From NCBI RefSeq assembly GCF_030272615.1, contig NC_081407.1:317716456-317780455 (forward strand): a DNA stretch of 64,000 nucleotides, in the 5' to 3' direction. The notes below the pieces were generated by a model. The model saw only the letters and a list, made by a program, of their open reading frames with translations. It ran no database searches and was not told where the DNA came from. Position numbers and translations under genes: made by a program. Position 1 is the stretch's first letter. Every line of letters starts with the position of its first letter. Source of the stretch: Cryptomeria japonica. Taxonomy: Eukaryota > Streptophyta > Pinopsida > Cupressales > Cupressaceae. This document shows, piece by piece, positions 1-10,923 of this stretch.

Positions 1-125
1 GACCATTCAATGTCACATATACCAGGTTGAAAGTTCTGAAAGTAGAAAAATAACCCAGCTAATAGCTGACCATATTTGAACTTCTAAGTATTGTCCTTCT
101 TAATGGATTTCAAATTTTGAAATAA

Positions 126-974
126 CTAGACTCTGCTAGCTTCACAAATGTCATAGTCTGCATTATCAATTATCATTCTATGTGTTGTATGAATTGTTGC
201 AGATGGAACACTGTTAAGTCTACTGGAGTAAAACACTTGGTAGCCTATCACCATTGCTTCAAGTTTCACTGCAGGGTCCCTAATATTGTTGACAGAAAAA
301 GAATGCCTATCAGAGGTAGAACATGTTAACTTGAAGATAGTACCTTTTGAAATTTTCCTCAACTCAGGAACTTCACCGGTTGAACAATAACCCGTTACAG
401 TTCTAATAGCTTCCTTGGTTATTGTGTGAGTCCTCTCTAGACACATATTTTCACCGTGGACTCTACTTAAAATTATTCTTATGTGTTCATCCTCAAAGTC
501 TTCAAGAAAGTAGGCAGCATTGTGAAACCCTTTTTCAAAAACCCTAGCGTATTTAGCTTCAATATTTCCATATGTATTACAGAGTGATTTCAGCTGAGTA
601 TAGATGTGAAGAGTTCCCAAATCTTCAATTTTGCAATCTATATAGCAGGACAAATCACCTTTGACCACGACACCACTTGGGACTTGCAACAATGCATTAT
701 AAGACATAATTTCATCTGCCTTTAGAGCTTCCTCAAGCTCAGCAATGATCATCAACCTCTCTACAGACTTAGAAGTAGATGTCATTCTAGATAAACAAGT
801 TTCGAGGCGAGATACAAAGAAATAATTCGAATCTTGCACGTCACTCTGTTTCCCGGTTGGACTGTTCAAATGCACTCCCATTTGCTTCTCTGCAGCTTCT
901 GATTCAACTTGATTTCTCTTAATCACAAAGCAATTCACCAATTCGCACCAAGACAATCTTGCTCTGCTCTGCAA
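126..974 (-). CDS. Unrecognised 282-codon ORF, possibly retroelement-associated
   Basis: An open frame of 282 codons without stops, the longest in the first 12 kb, lies on the same strand as the Copia-like remnant that precedes it (gag relic ending at 1244) with a 270-bp AT-rich gap. No catalytic motif, zinc knuckle, signal peptide or transmembrane segment is visible; the product is mixed alpha/beta in composition, with a polar N-terminus and a C-terminal half containing YQVFYSSRLNSVP. I do not recognise the family. It could be an accessory ORF of the retroelement, a captured host gene fragment, or an independent repeat gene. The intact frame argues for recent activity or selection. The first ATG was taken as start; no upstream evidence decides it. 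Confidence 0.45.
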   Translation of the reverse strand: MQSRARLSWCELVNCFVIKRNQVESEAAEKQMGVHLNSPTGKQSDVQDSNYFFVSRLETCLSRMTSTSKSVERLMIIAELEEALKADEIMSYNALLQVPSGVVVKGDLSCYIDCKIEDLGTLHIYTQLKSLCNTYGNIEAKYARVFEKGFHNAAYFLEDFEDEHIRIILSRVHGENMCLERTHTITKEAIRTVTGYCSTGEVPELRKISKGTIFKLTCSTSDRHSFSVNNIRDPAVKLEAMVIGYQVFYSSRLNSVPSATIHTTHRMIIDNADYDICEASRV

Positions 975-1243
975 TCACTTCAATTTCCTTTTTTTTTTCG
1001 AAAGAGTTAGGGTAAAAATGATAAGGTAAAACTTGTTTTTATCCTTTTCATCAACCACAATAAATGCTCATACTTTTAGGTTGCAAACCCTAATTTCACC
1101 GCTCAAGTGAAATACCGGTTAATAACATGTCAACAAAAATCACCAAAATTTAAAATTCAAAAAAAATAAATTTCCCACTCATTTTACAAAAGGGGTCCGA
1201 AAAAGTTTTACCGTTATGCTCCCCTTAGCCATGTTAGACAAGC
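975..1243. other. AT-rich spacer between ORF and gag relic
   Basis: No coding potential is seen. A T-run near 989-999 and an A-rich tract near 1158-1170 occur. ACCGGTT-like words, frequent in the neighbouring LTR, also occur here (near 1110), which suggests this spacer is part of the same retroelement. Confidence 0.4.
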
Positions 1244-2621
1244 TTAAGTCACCGGTGTTGGATTCTCTTCACTAGATGAAGGAATGATTTCCTCTACAGA
1301 CAATTCTTCGCTTTTCTTCTTCCAAGTCTGGTTCATATCTTCTCTTGTTTTCTCAACATCAATTTTTTGTTTGCCTTTCTGGTCCTTGAAAGAGTTGACC
1401 GGTTTATTGTTCCTTGATCTGCAAAACTTTGCTAGGTGCCCTGGTTTGTTGCAATGGTAACAGACCATACCAAATGATCTCCAGGGTCCTGCATTTCCTC
1501 TTCCTGTTCTTTTTCTACAATTCATAGCCACATGACCAAGGTTATTACAAAAGGTACAAACAACATTTGTTACCATTTCCATTTCTAATGGACTAAACCG
1601 ATTGCCATAGGATCTTTGTCGGTTTCTGTTTACCCGGTTATCAAAATTCCTTGTCCGGTCACCATATGGTCCAGGATGCATGTGTGGTACAGGATTGTTT
1701 GATCCATATCTACACTCAATATGTTTATGCCCATACATTCCACAAGTGTAGCAATGTCCTTCAAACTTTCTAGACACATACCTAGCACTAGTATTGTAAC
1801 TTGCATTCTTGTTAGGTTTGTTCCTAAAACCATTTGCAGTATGACCAGGCTTATGGAAAATAAAGCAAACAAGTTTAAAAGCCTTCTTACCGGTAGCCTT
1901 ATTGACTTTAGAAGTATTTTTGTTCTTTGGATTGTTTCTCTTTGTGCCAAAGGATTCACCTTTTTTCAGTTGTATGGAAACCAAGTCCAGAGATATCACC
2001 CTTCATTCTTTGTGATAGAATTTGTTCTTCCAGCATGGTAGAACTTTTGACGAACTTCTCCAATTTCTCATTGGATTTAGTAAGCTTTTTGACAAGATCT
2101 TCATTATGCTTAGACAGGTTCTCTTGCAGAGACGATGCCAACTCAAGATCTAGCTTTAGGTTTTCCTTTTCTTTTGTTTCAACAATTAAGTCCTCATGTA
2201 TATTATATTTTTCCCATTTTATCTTTATGATTTCCTGATCTCTTGCCTTGATAAGATCTTCATCAACTCTTCTAGCTTCCAGCTCCCGACTCATGCAGAT
2301 AGTGAGACCTTCCAGCTCTCTTCTTAAATTCAATTTCTCACCCTACAACTTTTCAACTTCTTCTGATAAAGCATCAATATTAGCTTCATTTGAAGAAGTA
2401 TTGTCAGATATTTCTAATAGTTTTTTAGATAGCTCTCTCCTTTTGGTTTGAGAAACTTTTAGTTTGCCCCTAAGGGATTCAATCTCATTTCTGCTAGCAT
2501 CTAGCTCTCTAACCATCTCGAAGTAACTTTTGTCCCCCATGGTAGTTTCAATATTTCCTTCCAAGCGGTTAGGGTTCAAAGAAGTTAGGCTCTGATACCA
2601 ATTGATGGAATTGAAAAGCAC
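1244..2621 (-). pseudogene. Copia-type gag relic: coiled coil plus four CCHC zinc knuckles, capsid domain missing
   Basis: Three open segments on the minus strand run in order 2621-2343, 2333-1956 and 1999-1244, separated by a stop and a frameshift. The first two are heptad-rich (repeated L/E/K, for example LVKKLTKSNEKLEKF) and end in a GLGFHTTEK motif typical of the C-terminal part of plant Copia gag. The third has four knuckles of the form CX2CX4HX4C (one has lost its last Cys): CFIFHKPGHTANGF, CYTCGMYGHKHIEC, CTFCNNLGHVAMNC, CYHCNKPGHLAKFC. The usual N-terminal UBN2 capsid domain is not seen; the coiled coil starts directly after the PBS. No protease follows. In the family, gag packages the RNA; this copy looks like a non-autonomous deletion derivative with broken frames. 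Confidence 0.7.
2588..2602 (-). promoter_or_regulatory. Primer-binding site, initiator tRNA-Met type
   Basis: The minus strand reads TTGGTATCAGAGCCT directly inside the LTR end. TGGTATCAGAGC is the complement of the 3' end of plant initiator tRNA-Met, the usual primer of Copia elements. It fixes orientation: the LTR at 2603-3685 is the 5' LTR and the coding region runs to lower coordinates. Confidence 0.85.
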
Positions 2622-3685
2622 TGAGAGGGGGTGGGGGGGGGTGAATCAGTGATACCAAAACAAACACTACTTTAAACACTAATCGGTAATGAACTTAACC
2701 AGGCAGTTAAACAAAATACATGCTATCCAAAATGAAATAACAACATCCACATAAAGTAGAACATCCACCATAACACAAGTGTTTATATGTGGAAAACCCA
2801 AATAGGTAAAAACCACGATGAGATGGAACTCACAAGTTAACTATCTGCAGTAATAGATAACTGACCGGTTAAGGTCTTACAAAAAGCTCTGCTAGGAGCA
2901 AATCTTGTTAGAGATCCCAAGCTTGATTAGAAGCTTATACCTTGTTAAGAGTACTACCTTGTTGGAGGATTTTACAATCCAAACTAATGGATCACCTTGT
3001 TAGAGGATTTGTACAATGAAGCTTGTTAGAGCTTACCCAGTTAGGGGATTTTATTTTGTTGTAATGATTAAAAAACAACAAGAAAGATTTGATCTGTTAT
3101 GAGTAGCACAAACTTGCTTGATCAGATCATTCTAAGTACATTCAACATTGCTCTCCATCTAAACACTTATCGCTTTTCAACAAAAGCTTTTTCTCATAAC
3201 AACTCTCTATGTGTTATTATAAAATGATTCACTGAGATGTCTTTAAATAGACATTCATATCTTATATCGCCCATAGGAACACAATTTCCTAGGTGTAGTG
3301 TATCTAGACAAGTAAACATAACTCATCTAAAAAATGACCGCCAAACAAACGGTGCTCGGTAACTCATCACAAAATCATATATTGGTTAGAGCAATCAATA
3401 CCGGTTGGAATAAAACTAGTGAATCGTTGTCCAGGAATCTTCCACTTGATCTTCACCTCCAACTTTATCTTCACTTTGATGTCGACTTAGTGTTACCATA
3501 GGTTATCTCTTAGGCACATACCAGTTGACACAAAGTACCGGTTATGGATAGACCTTAAACATACCGGTTGGTAGTAAAAACCAATTGAAGTTATACAGGT
3601 AGTCAATGTAATCATATATGTGTGTGAGAGTGTTTCATCAATGACAACAAGTGATGAATACATTACAATTATCATCAAGCCAACA
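2603..3685 (-). mobile_element. 5' LTR of minus-strand Copia-like element
   Basis: On the minus strand the LTR starts TGTTGGCTTGATG at 3685 and ends TTCCATCA at 2603, next to the PBS. It contains several ACCGGTT words, a G-run on the plus strand (2626-2641) and a series of CCTTGTTAGAGGA-type words at 2860-3060. The same word set and a similar 3' end (CCCCCTCTCAGT) occur in the solo LTR at 20229-21811, so both belong to related families. The second LTR is not in the window. Confidence 0.7.
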
Positions 3686-5995
3686 ATGGGTGTCATGTGT
3701 TATTTGTTGCAAGGTAGCATTCCATGGATACATCTTGTTATACTTTCATGACACAAAATCTCTTCTCCTTATAATGGTTTATTCTCCTCTTTGTCTAGCA
3801 TATCTCATTCTAAGGGGGGGCTATTATATATGCATTCATATTTATATTTATATTTTTGATCTCTTATCACATATTTATTTTCAAAATATGTCTACATCCA
3901 TCTATCGTATTTATTGTCTAGCTTGGGGGCCAAACCACTACACTTGTGTCTTTTTTATCTTTAAATTTTTTTGTGGTTGTCCTACAACACAATTTTTGTA
4001 GTAGTCATTATTCGATCAATCGTATTTCAATCTAGCATAGCACAACTTGCTACCCATATATATCAATGTCATCTAAAATGATCTTATGTATAAATTTTCG
4101 ATGTCTTATGATCTTTTCTTAATGAATATGATCATTTTATATCTAATTTTTTATTTTTTATCCAAAATGTTTGTTTACACCTAACATGTTTATGATGATA
4201 CAACTCAGCACCATCTGAGCACTAAGGCTTGACTAAGGTCTCTTGCCTAGGAACAACTACACGTGAATAGAAGACTTTGCTTCCCATTCAAATCTTGGAT
4301 ATATCTCACCTAACCCATTCATCTCTCTACTTTAGCTTGCATCTCATTTTTTATATACTTTACATAAGCTTTCACTTTAGATAAATTAAAGACATTGATC
4401 AAATCCCATTTTGTCAACCTTACTTGCCACTTGTACCATCTACCTTCCCAACCATTTGGTCTGGAATATGCATGGACGCATGAATCATAGAGACATTTGT
4501 GCATCACACATTCCTCTCACAAATATCCACAAATGAAGGTGGTCATTAGGATGTTACACTTTTTTTATTTTGGTTGTGTAATGCCCCTTTGGGCTCACAC
4601 TAATGTTGGGATGACTTTTAGTTTCATGAAACTATTGTTATGGGCTTCATTTCATCTCTCACATTCATTAGGTTCTTGCTTTCACACATTTTTAAGCTCT
4701 CTTGCATTTTCTACACCATCTCGCAGCATACTAGTCCACCACCTTTCGCCATTGTTGTCTAGCGAAGCTTTGCCAACTTGGAGACTACTTGCTTCTTCAT
4801 TGCAACAAGTTGATATGATTTTGGATCTTGAAAGGGGGTAACTATCTAGGTTATATGATTATTAGGTCTATTGTCTTTGTTCTAGCATAGTATTCTATTC
4901 TATGTTATTTTATTTCATATATTTTATCACAATCTTATCTGTAGGTTGTCTATGGAGGTGGAAACACCAATAGGGGGTTTGACCCTGGCAAACCTCTAAA
5001 CATAGCCACCCCCAAGATTTCATCTTGGCTTCTTATGTGTAGGTTTCGGTCAAGAAGAGCGTAGTGTTTGTTGGAGCTTCATTTCATAGACCCAAGTGAA
5101 CATTCCTTTGCTTCCCCCTTATCATTCTGTCAATTTACTTCTATTTATTTAATTTTTGTTTCATACTTTCATCATATTTAGTTTATAGAATGCAATACTA
5201 GTTATTTGGTACCTTTTGGTATGACTCCTTGCACTATGTCCATACAAGAAATTTGAGCACCACATTGTCGTCCTCAACTTGCGTGTGCCTCCTGGACAAA
5301 GAGCATACAAAGTTATCAGTTTGGTCCTTGTAACCTATGTTTTCTTCTTCTATGAGCTAAACATTTTTATTTGTTAGCATATCTTAATTATACTCACATT
5401 TTCCTTCTAGTGGGTAAACTCAGATGTCATAGTGCTCCAAATATTTGCTCAAAGTGAAGAGTTGGATTTCAAGTCCTTGTGGGTCTAACCACCCTTTGTA
5501 GTGGTTCAATTTTACTCCTCTACATTACTATGTACATGTATTATTATATTACCTCAAAATAAGAAAAAAATAAATGGAAAAAGGAATAGATATGCACAAT
5601 TCACCATTACATTTTGTCCCTTCTTTGATGTGCATGCGAATCTTAAAATGATCACATATCTCAAAGTATGTAGTACAAATAAACATGCATGCAAATTAAA
5701 TATTCAAATACTTCAAAGATATCAACAAAGGATTCATATAAAGTAATGGACCTTACAAATATATAATCATGTGTGTTTACCTTTTATGTATATGTTTATC
5801 ATAAGATGAAGATCTCTATAAGCGTGGGTGTCTATTTGTATATCAAACCTATGAGCAATTAGTGATATTAATATTATACAAGGAATTGTCATAAGATAAA
5901 AGGATAATATATCAAAAGAACATGTAATATAAGGGTAAGTGCAAGAAGTTGTGCAAAAAAGTGGACACCCTATCAAAAAAACTTCTAAAAACTAC
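3686..5995. other. AT-rich non-coding DNA, possible decayed LTR at about 4577-5524
   Basis: No credible gene is seen. A segment starting TGTAATGCCCC (4577) and ending CTCTACA (5524) has LTR-like ends, and its part at 4940-5060 (GTGGAAACACCAATAG... to TGTGTAGG) resembles the LTR at 45070-46139 (around 45690-45780). No matching target duplication was found, so the boundaries are a guess. Confidence 0.3.
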
Positions 5996-6040
5996 TAACG
6001 TGAATGGGTTATTTTTAATTTAATTAACCCATTCACGTTA
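5996..6040. repeat. Perfect 16-bp hairpin at left transposon end
   Basis: Arms TAACGTGAATGGGTTA (5996-6011) and TAACCCATTCACGTTA (6025-6040) are exact reverse complements around a 13-nt AT loop. The outer arm coincides with the proposed terminal inverted repeat. A degenerate version of the same block, GGTTACTTTTAATTAACGCG, lies near the right end (33959-33978). Confidence 0.85.
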
Positions 6041-6639
6041 AGGCTTGTATTACTGAGCCTAAAACCCAATCGGGTTTTATTTATTTAAAAAAAAATTGAT
6101 CATTTTTTTAGTTTTAAAAACACATTTGTGTTTTACTAACAATAATTTTTTTTTACTTCGGCCGACTGGGTCATTTTCACTAGAGGTCATGTGAGAAGGG
6201 TTTTGAAGAAGAATCCAAATCACATATACGTGATTGAGTTTTGAGAAAAAAAATATATAAACAATGCCATGATGATGAAGAGGTATGTAACTCGTTGCTT
6301 TTGATCCATTTTATTTATTTGATTAATTTTATTTGAAATTTGAATGTAATTTCATTGTTTTTTTTATTATTATTTTATTATTTGTTATAAATATATGTCA
6401 GATTCTCAAAGCACTGCCCCCAACAAAATATACCTCCTAAGAAATTAGGGAAAAACCCACAGAAGAACGCACAATAAGACCCTCAAGATACAAACCCTCC
6501 ATCTCCTCCAATACCCTTCACAAATGACAAAAGAGGATTTGATAAACCAATTAACATAAAACATTGCAAAAATAACCAGATTGGTGAATAGATTGAAGAC
6601 CTCCAAGTATTAATATCATGCATTCCTTAGCACAAACCT
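6041..6639. other. AT-rich subterminal region
   Basis: This stretch contains a second short palindromic block AAAACCCAATCGGGTTTT (near 6061-6078), homopolymer A and T tracts, and no long frame. It may hold the 5' end of the adjacent gene relic (an ATGATGATGAAGAG stretch followed by GTATGT near 6270-6288 looks like an exon/donor). Confidence 0.35.
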
Positions 6640-8737
6640 AGAATCAATGGCTAATAGTGCCAAGGAAGTTTCGAAACAAGTTACAAAATGGGGAAGCTAT
6701 ATGGATCAATGTCATGCATTTTATGCTAATGTGTTGTCCTACAATGAAGTGAAAAATAAAATGATAAGTAAAGCACATATATATGCTCTTTTTAATGAGC
6801 CCAAAACCAAGGAGACCTTACCTCTTAATTAAAAGAGGTTTCCTATATAGTGGTGTAACCATTTCAAGATTAAAAATGCTTTTTGGGATAGGTGGTGGAT
6901 GGTCTTCGACCAACCACCTTGTAAAAATTTTGAGGTTCCATTATATATTTTGAGGAAACTATATTGTGATTTTGTCCTCAATCAAAGGCCAAACTATTTT
7001 GAATGAGAGACTTCCAACGTAGAGGTGGAGGCTCCACCTAGGATAGACCTGGAGCCTAGAGGGTACTAAATCCCCAAAATCACATCCCTCGAGTAGCAAA
7101 ACTTGTGGTCCATGTCACGGTCCTAGTAGCCTTGAAAGAGTTTATGGAGGTATAGATTCTTCAAGCAGTCACCGCTTTGACTGATGTCATTATTCAGCAT
7201 GACACACGATTATCACATCCTCTTAGCCCAGATGATGATGCAACAATTGAACCATCTGGCCTTGGTGAACCCATTCAACATGTGTCCTAGTTGTTCAGGT
7301 ATATGCTCTAGGACAGATATTGATACCCATGCAAATGGTTCTATGTCTCATGTGTGTACATGTTGCGGGGCTAGATGTTAGGCTAGCACAATAGAGGATA
7401 TGGTGTTGACTAATGATTTGATGGATATGGTGTTTGTCGATCAGACACAGACACACATATGTTGATTTGAATTGATAACATTTTATTTATTAGTCACTTA
7501 AAACTTGTAAATGTAAATAAATTTTCATTTATAGATTGATTTAAATTGATATGAACAATATGCATTTTAGGATGTAGCAGCTGGTGTTAATACACAATCT
7601 CATATTCCTCCCACTTTTGTTGCAGTTGCAGCTTCGATGCCTAAGGTAAAAATTTTGTAACATGTTAAAATACAATATTACCTTGAATTCAAAATACTTT
7701 TTTTTATGATATACTAACTCTCTTTAATGTATATTTATTTTGTGTTTTATAGGCATTGTTAGGGGATAAAATGTCCCAAGTTGATAATGTCACGCTTTAA
7801 ACTATTAATTTTGGCCTAGAAAGCTATGTGGTATCATATTTTGCACACCTCTTCTTTATGCATTTTTTTGAATATGCGAGTCATTTAAATTTAGATTTGT
7901 TAAATTATATTTAATATTATCTATTGATATCTCTTGTGTCAATTTTATTTCTTTTAGGGCACCCCACGTGTTTCTAGGACATCTCCTAGGCGAAAGAAAT
8001 CATCAAGGACACATAAACGTCAAAAGGTAATTGAACACATTTTTAATTGACACAATTGTTTGAAAAGATTGATATAGTCTTAATTGGAACTTGTAGATTG
8101 GTATAGTCTTTTTTGTCTCTTTTATATACAATGGCAATTGGGCTTCGTAGAATTGATGAATGCACCTGATATGCTAGAGGTTCAAGAGAGGGAAGAGGTA
8201 TGTATCTCTACTTTATTTTCTTGATTTCATGATTATATGCACATGTACAAGTGAACTTTAGATAAATTATAATCTTATATTTTTTCATATAGGAAATAGC
8301 CATAGTTGCTTCATCAATGATGAGCCCTCTTAGGTCAATAGGAGAACCATCTCAGGCTCTGATACGCTTTTGTTCTATATATTGTAGATTTTTAGTGTTT
8401 TTGATCTATATATGTTATTACCTTGTATTAATTGTATTTAACTTGCACTAAGCCCCTTCGCAGTTTGGTCATAACATGGATCCTCTCCCGTACCAATTTG
8501 CCAAGACTCCTAAGATTGACATGGCAAGGAGAGAAAAGACAACAAATACTAGATCAACACATGAGGTAATATACAATTCATTTGCAAAGAAATTATAGCT
8601 GAATATATAGTTATTTTGATAATTATAAATTATTTTTTACAAAAGGAATCTAATTTGGCATTTGAATTGTGGTTGTGCAGCCATCTACAGAGTCGCGTAC
8701 TTCATCAAAGAGGCTCAATTTTGATGATCCACCATAA
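6640..8737 (+). pseudogene. Multi-exon gene relic of unknown function, putative transposon ORF
   Basis: Several short blocks flanked by AG and GT read open in the same phase. Exon-like segments are 7571-7645 (25 codons), 7753-7830 (26, with an in-frame TAA), 7958-8026 (23), one ending at 8197, 8293-8355 (21, donor apparently decayed to GC), 8464-8565 (34) and 8681-8737 (18 plus stop TAA). Every fully delimited block is a multiple of three, so the introns are phase 0. The encoded tail is basic and Ser/Arg-rich (SRTSPRRKKSSRTHKRQK; SSKRLNFDDPP), suggesting a nuclear or nucleic-acid-binding protein. Upstream pieces include 6647-6832 and 7184-7381; another frame near 7270-7380 contains CPSC...CSR...CTCCGARC, a possible zinc-binding cluster. 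I do not recognise the family. Confidence 0.45.
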
Positions 8738-9040
8738 CTATAGGATCATATAGTATTAATTGTGGTCATTGAAGGACCAATACATGCATGTATTCAACAT
8801 TTTTATTGTATATCAATCTGGACATGGCATATGCCACATTTTTGTAAAACTGTTATTGACTTGTCATATATGACATTTTTGTATACATACACAATTGTTG
8901 TGCATTTTGATATATATAAAAGCTAATTTGATCGAATTTGTTTATTGTGTATCTAAATCTTGTAATATGAATACTGTATTTTTGTATATTTAATGTTGAA
9001 GACACATCAGTCATGAGGCACACATAAAGACATATGTTGA
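8738..9040. other. AT-rich 3' flank of the gene relic
   Basis: No coding signal. It ends in CATAAAGACATATGTTGA at the Gypsy insertion point; the sequence resumes at 25818 with AAACATATCAGACATG, similar in composition on both sides. Confidence 0.5.
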
Positions 9041-10247
9041 TGTAGCTTCCTAAAATTGTACCCTTTGCAATTTTCACCATATTTGGGGCCCTCGCCTTAG
9101 CATTCTCATTCTCATGCTTGATCGGGACCTATTTGTGCCTCCGTCATGCAATAAACATCATATTTTCATCTTGCACCTTGTTTGGACCCCTTAACCCTAG
9201 ACCAATTTGGGATAGGACCAAGGCATGGCGCCTTGGTTCTCACTGGGGCCAAGACACCACACCCTAGTCCTCCCTAATTGGGACCCAATTTGAACCCTAG
9301 GCCATGTCCAAAATTTGAGTGGGAATTGCTTCTCCATGTCGACCTATTTCAGAAAATTAATATGTTTGACTACAGGCAAGTATATAAGGAGGTCTTCCTC
9401 TCTCATTTGGGCAAAAGGTGAAAATAAGGTATAAGGTGAGCATAACATGATAAGGGAGGAGACTACATTCAAGCATTCAAGAATTCATCATCAAGCATCT
9501 CTAGAGGTCTTTAACGCTACATATTCTTCATCTATCCATTGTGGAGCAACATTATATATTTCTTTTGCAAGCATGTCTGTGTGATTAGGGTTTTCTCATG
9601 TTCATGCCATTTCATACAACACATGTGATTACATTCAAGAAGCAAAGCATCATCATCACTCATTGAAGATCTGAAGGTATACCTTTTCATCATTTATTTT
9701 AAGCATTTGTAATATTTTATTCAAGGTTTATTCCTCAACCAAGGTTTGACTCAAGAAGACCCCTATTCCCAACCTCTTTCCCCTTTCTTTTTGTGTGCAG
9801 GAAACATGTGTGCAAATGTACTTCTGGAAATAAACTTCAGACACAAAGATGGAACAACCCTTTTGGGTGGAAAATTCGAAGGACCAAGAGGCAACGCCAT
9901 GGTCCCTGCTTTTTGGGGGCATTTTCGTAGGGCAGATCTGAATAATCTTATATTACTCAGATTTAGGTGCATGACAAAATCTCGAACTTGTAACACATTA
10001 TTTTCTTAGTTTTGTTTTCCATTTTGACACTTTACCCTAAATCAACATTTCAACTTACAAAAGAGGGAAAAACACATCATAATCAATCAATCCACTTAGC
10101 ATTTAGTCCTTATCTGATTTGCAACTGAATCTAGTGGATTCCTCCACTCTTTTGAATGTAAAGGAATTCCTTCTCCCAAAGTGAAAATTGATTTGGTGAT
10201 TTCTCCTTCTAGGTTGCAAATTGCCAAATCAAATTTTCCCCTTTACA
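9041..10247 (+). repeat. Left LTR of the Gypsy element
   Basis: It runs from TGTAGCTTCCTAAAATT to CCCCTTTACA and is colinear with 24626-25812 over its whole length, with many substitutions, so the insertion is old. It contains a hairpin GGACCAAGGC...GCCTTGGTTC (9215-9239) and a splice-acceptor-like TTTTTGTGTGCAGGAAAC near 9787-9804, shared with other LTRs in the window. Confidence 0.85.
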
Positions 10248-10903
10248 TTTTGGTGAACCCGACTCCTTACACCATTAATTCTGATTTTTATCTTCAGATA
10301 TGAGTGTATGCAATTTAAAAATTTAAAATTTCATCTACAAGACAAATTTTGCAATTAATTTTAAAAAATCAAGTGATTAATTTTAAAAACCCTAATTTTA
10401 AAAATTGACCTTGTGGGTTGTTTAAATTTTGAATTTCCCTCTTCAAATTTGGTTGCTAATTTCAATTCAAATTCAAAATTGCAATCTCAGATCAAATTTC
10501 AATTTCAAATTTAAATTTTAAAATGAAGTGGTTAATTCAACAAACCCTAATTTTTAAATTTAAATTAGTCTTGTGCATTTTCCAATTTTCCAATTTCCAA
10601 ATTTCAATCTTAGATCTAATTTTAATTTTAAAATTAAATGGTTCTTTTTACAAGGCCCTAATTTTAAATTTAAATCTCTTGTGGACAATTTTAAATTTTA
10701 AAATTAAGAGGTTAATTAATAGAGCCATAATTTTTAAATTTAAATTAATTCCTTCAATTTCAAATTTTACAATTAAGAGATTATTTTCACAAGGCCCTAA
10801 TTTTAAAATTCAATCTCTTTTGGATAATTTTAATTTTAAATTAAGAGGTTATTTTTACATAACCCTAATTTTAAATTTCAATTTCCTAGGAGGTTGCATT
10901 ATT
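10248..10903 (+). repeat. AT-rich leader with diverged tandem units
   Basis: Roughly 80-bp units built around AAGGCCCTAATTTTAAATTTAAAT and GGTTAATT recur five or more times between 10370 and 10880. It continues past the LINE at 19183-19340 with the same AT composition. Open frames here are by-products of low complexity. Confidence 0.6.
10251..10266 (+). promoter_or_regulatory. Primer-binding site of the Gypsy element
   Basis: TGGTGAACCCGACTCC lies four bases after the LTR end. The same core (TGGTGAACCCGAC or CCAAC) follows the LTRs at 41413, 46139 and 50597. The priming tRNA was not identified. Confidence 0.7.
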
Positions 10904-10923
10904 ATTATTATTATTATTATTAT

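Noticed and set aside
4577-5524. Complete solo LTR
   Set aside because: Ends look LTR-like, but no target duplication and only partial similarity to other LTRs; kept as a weak note only.
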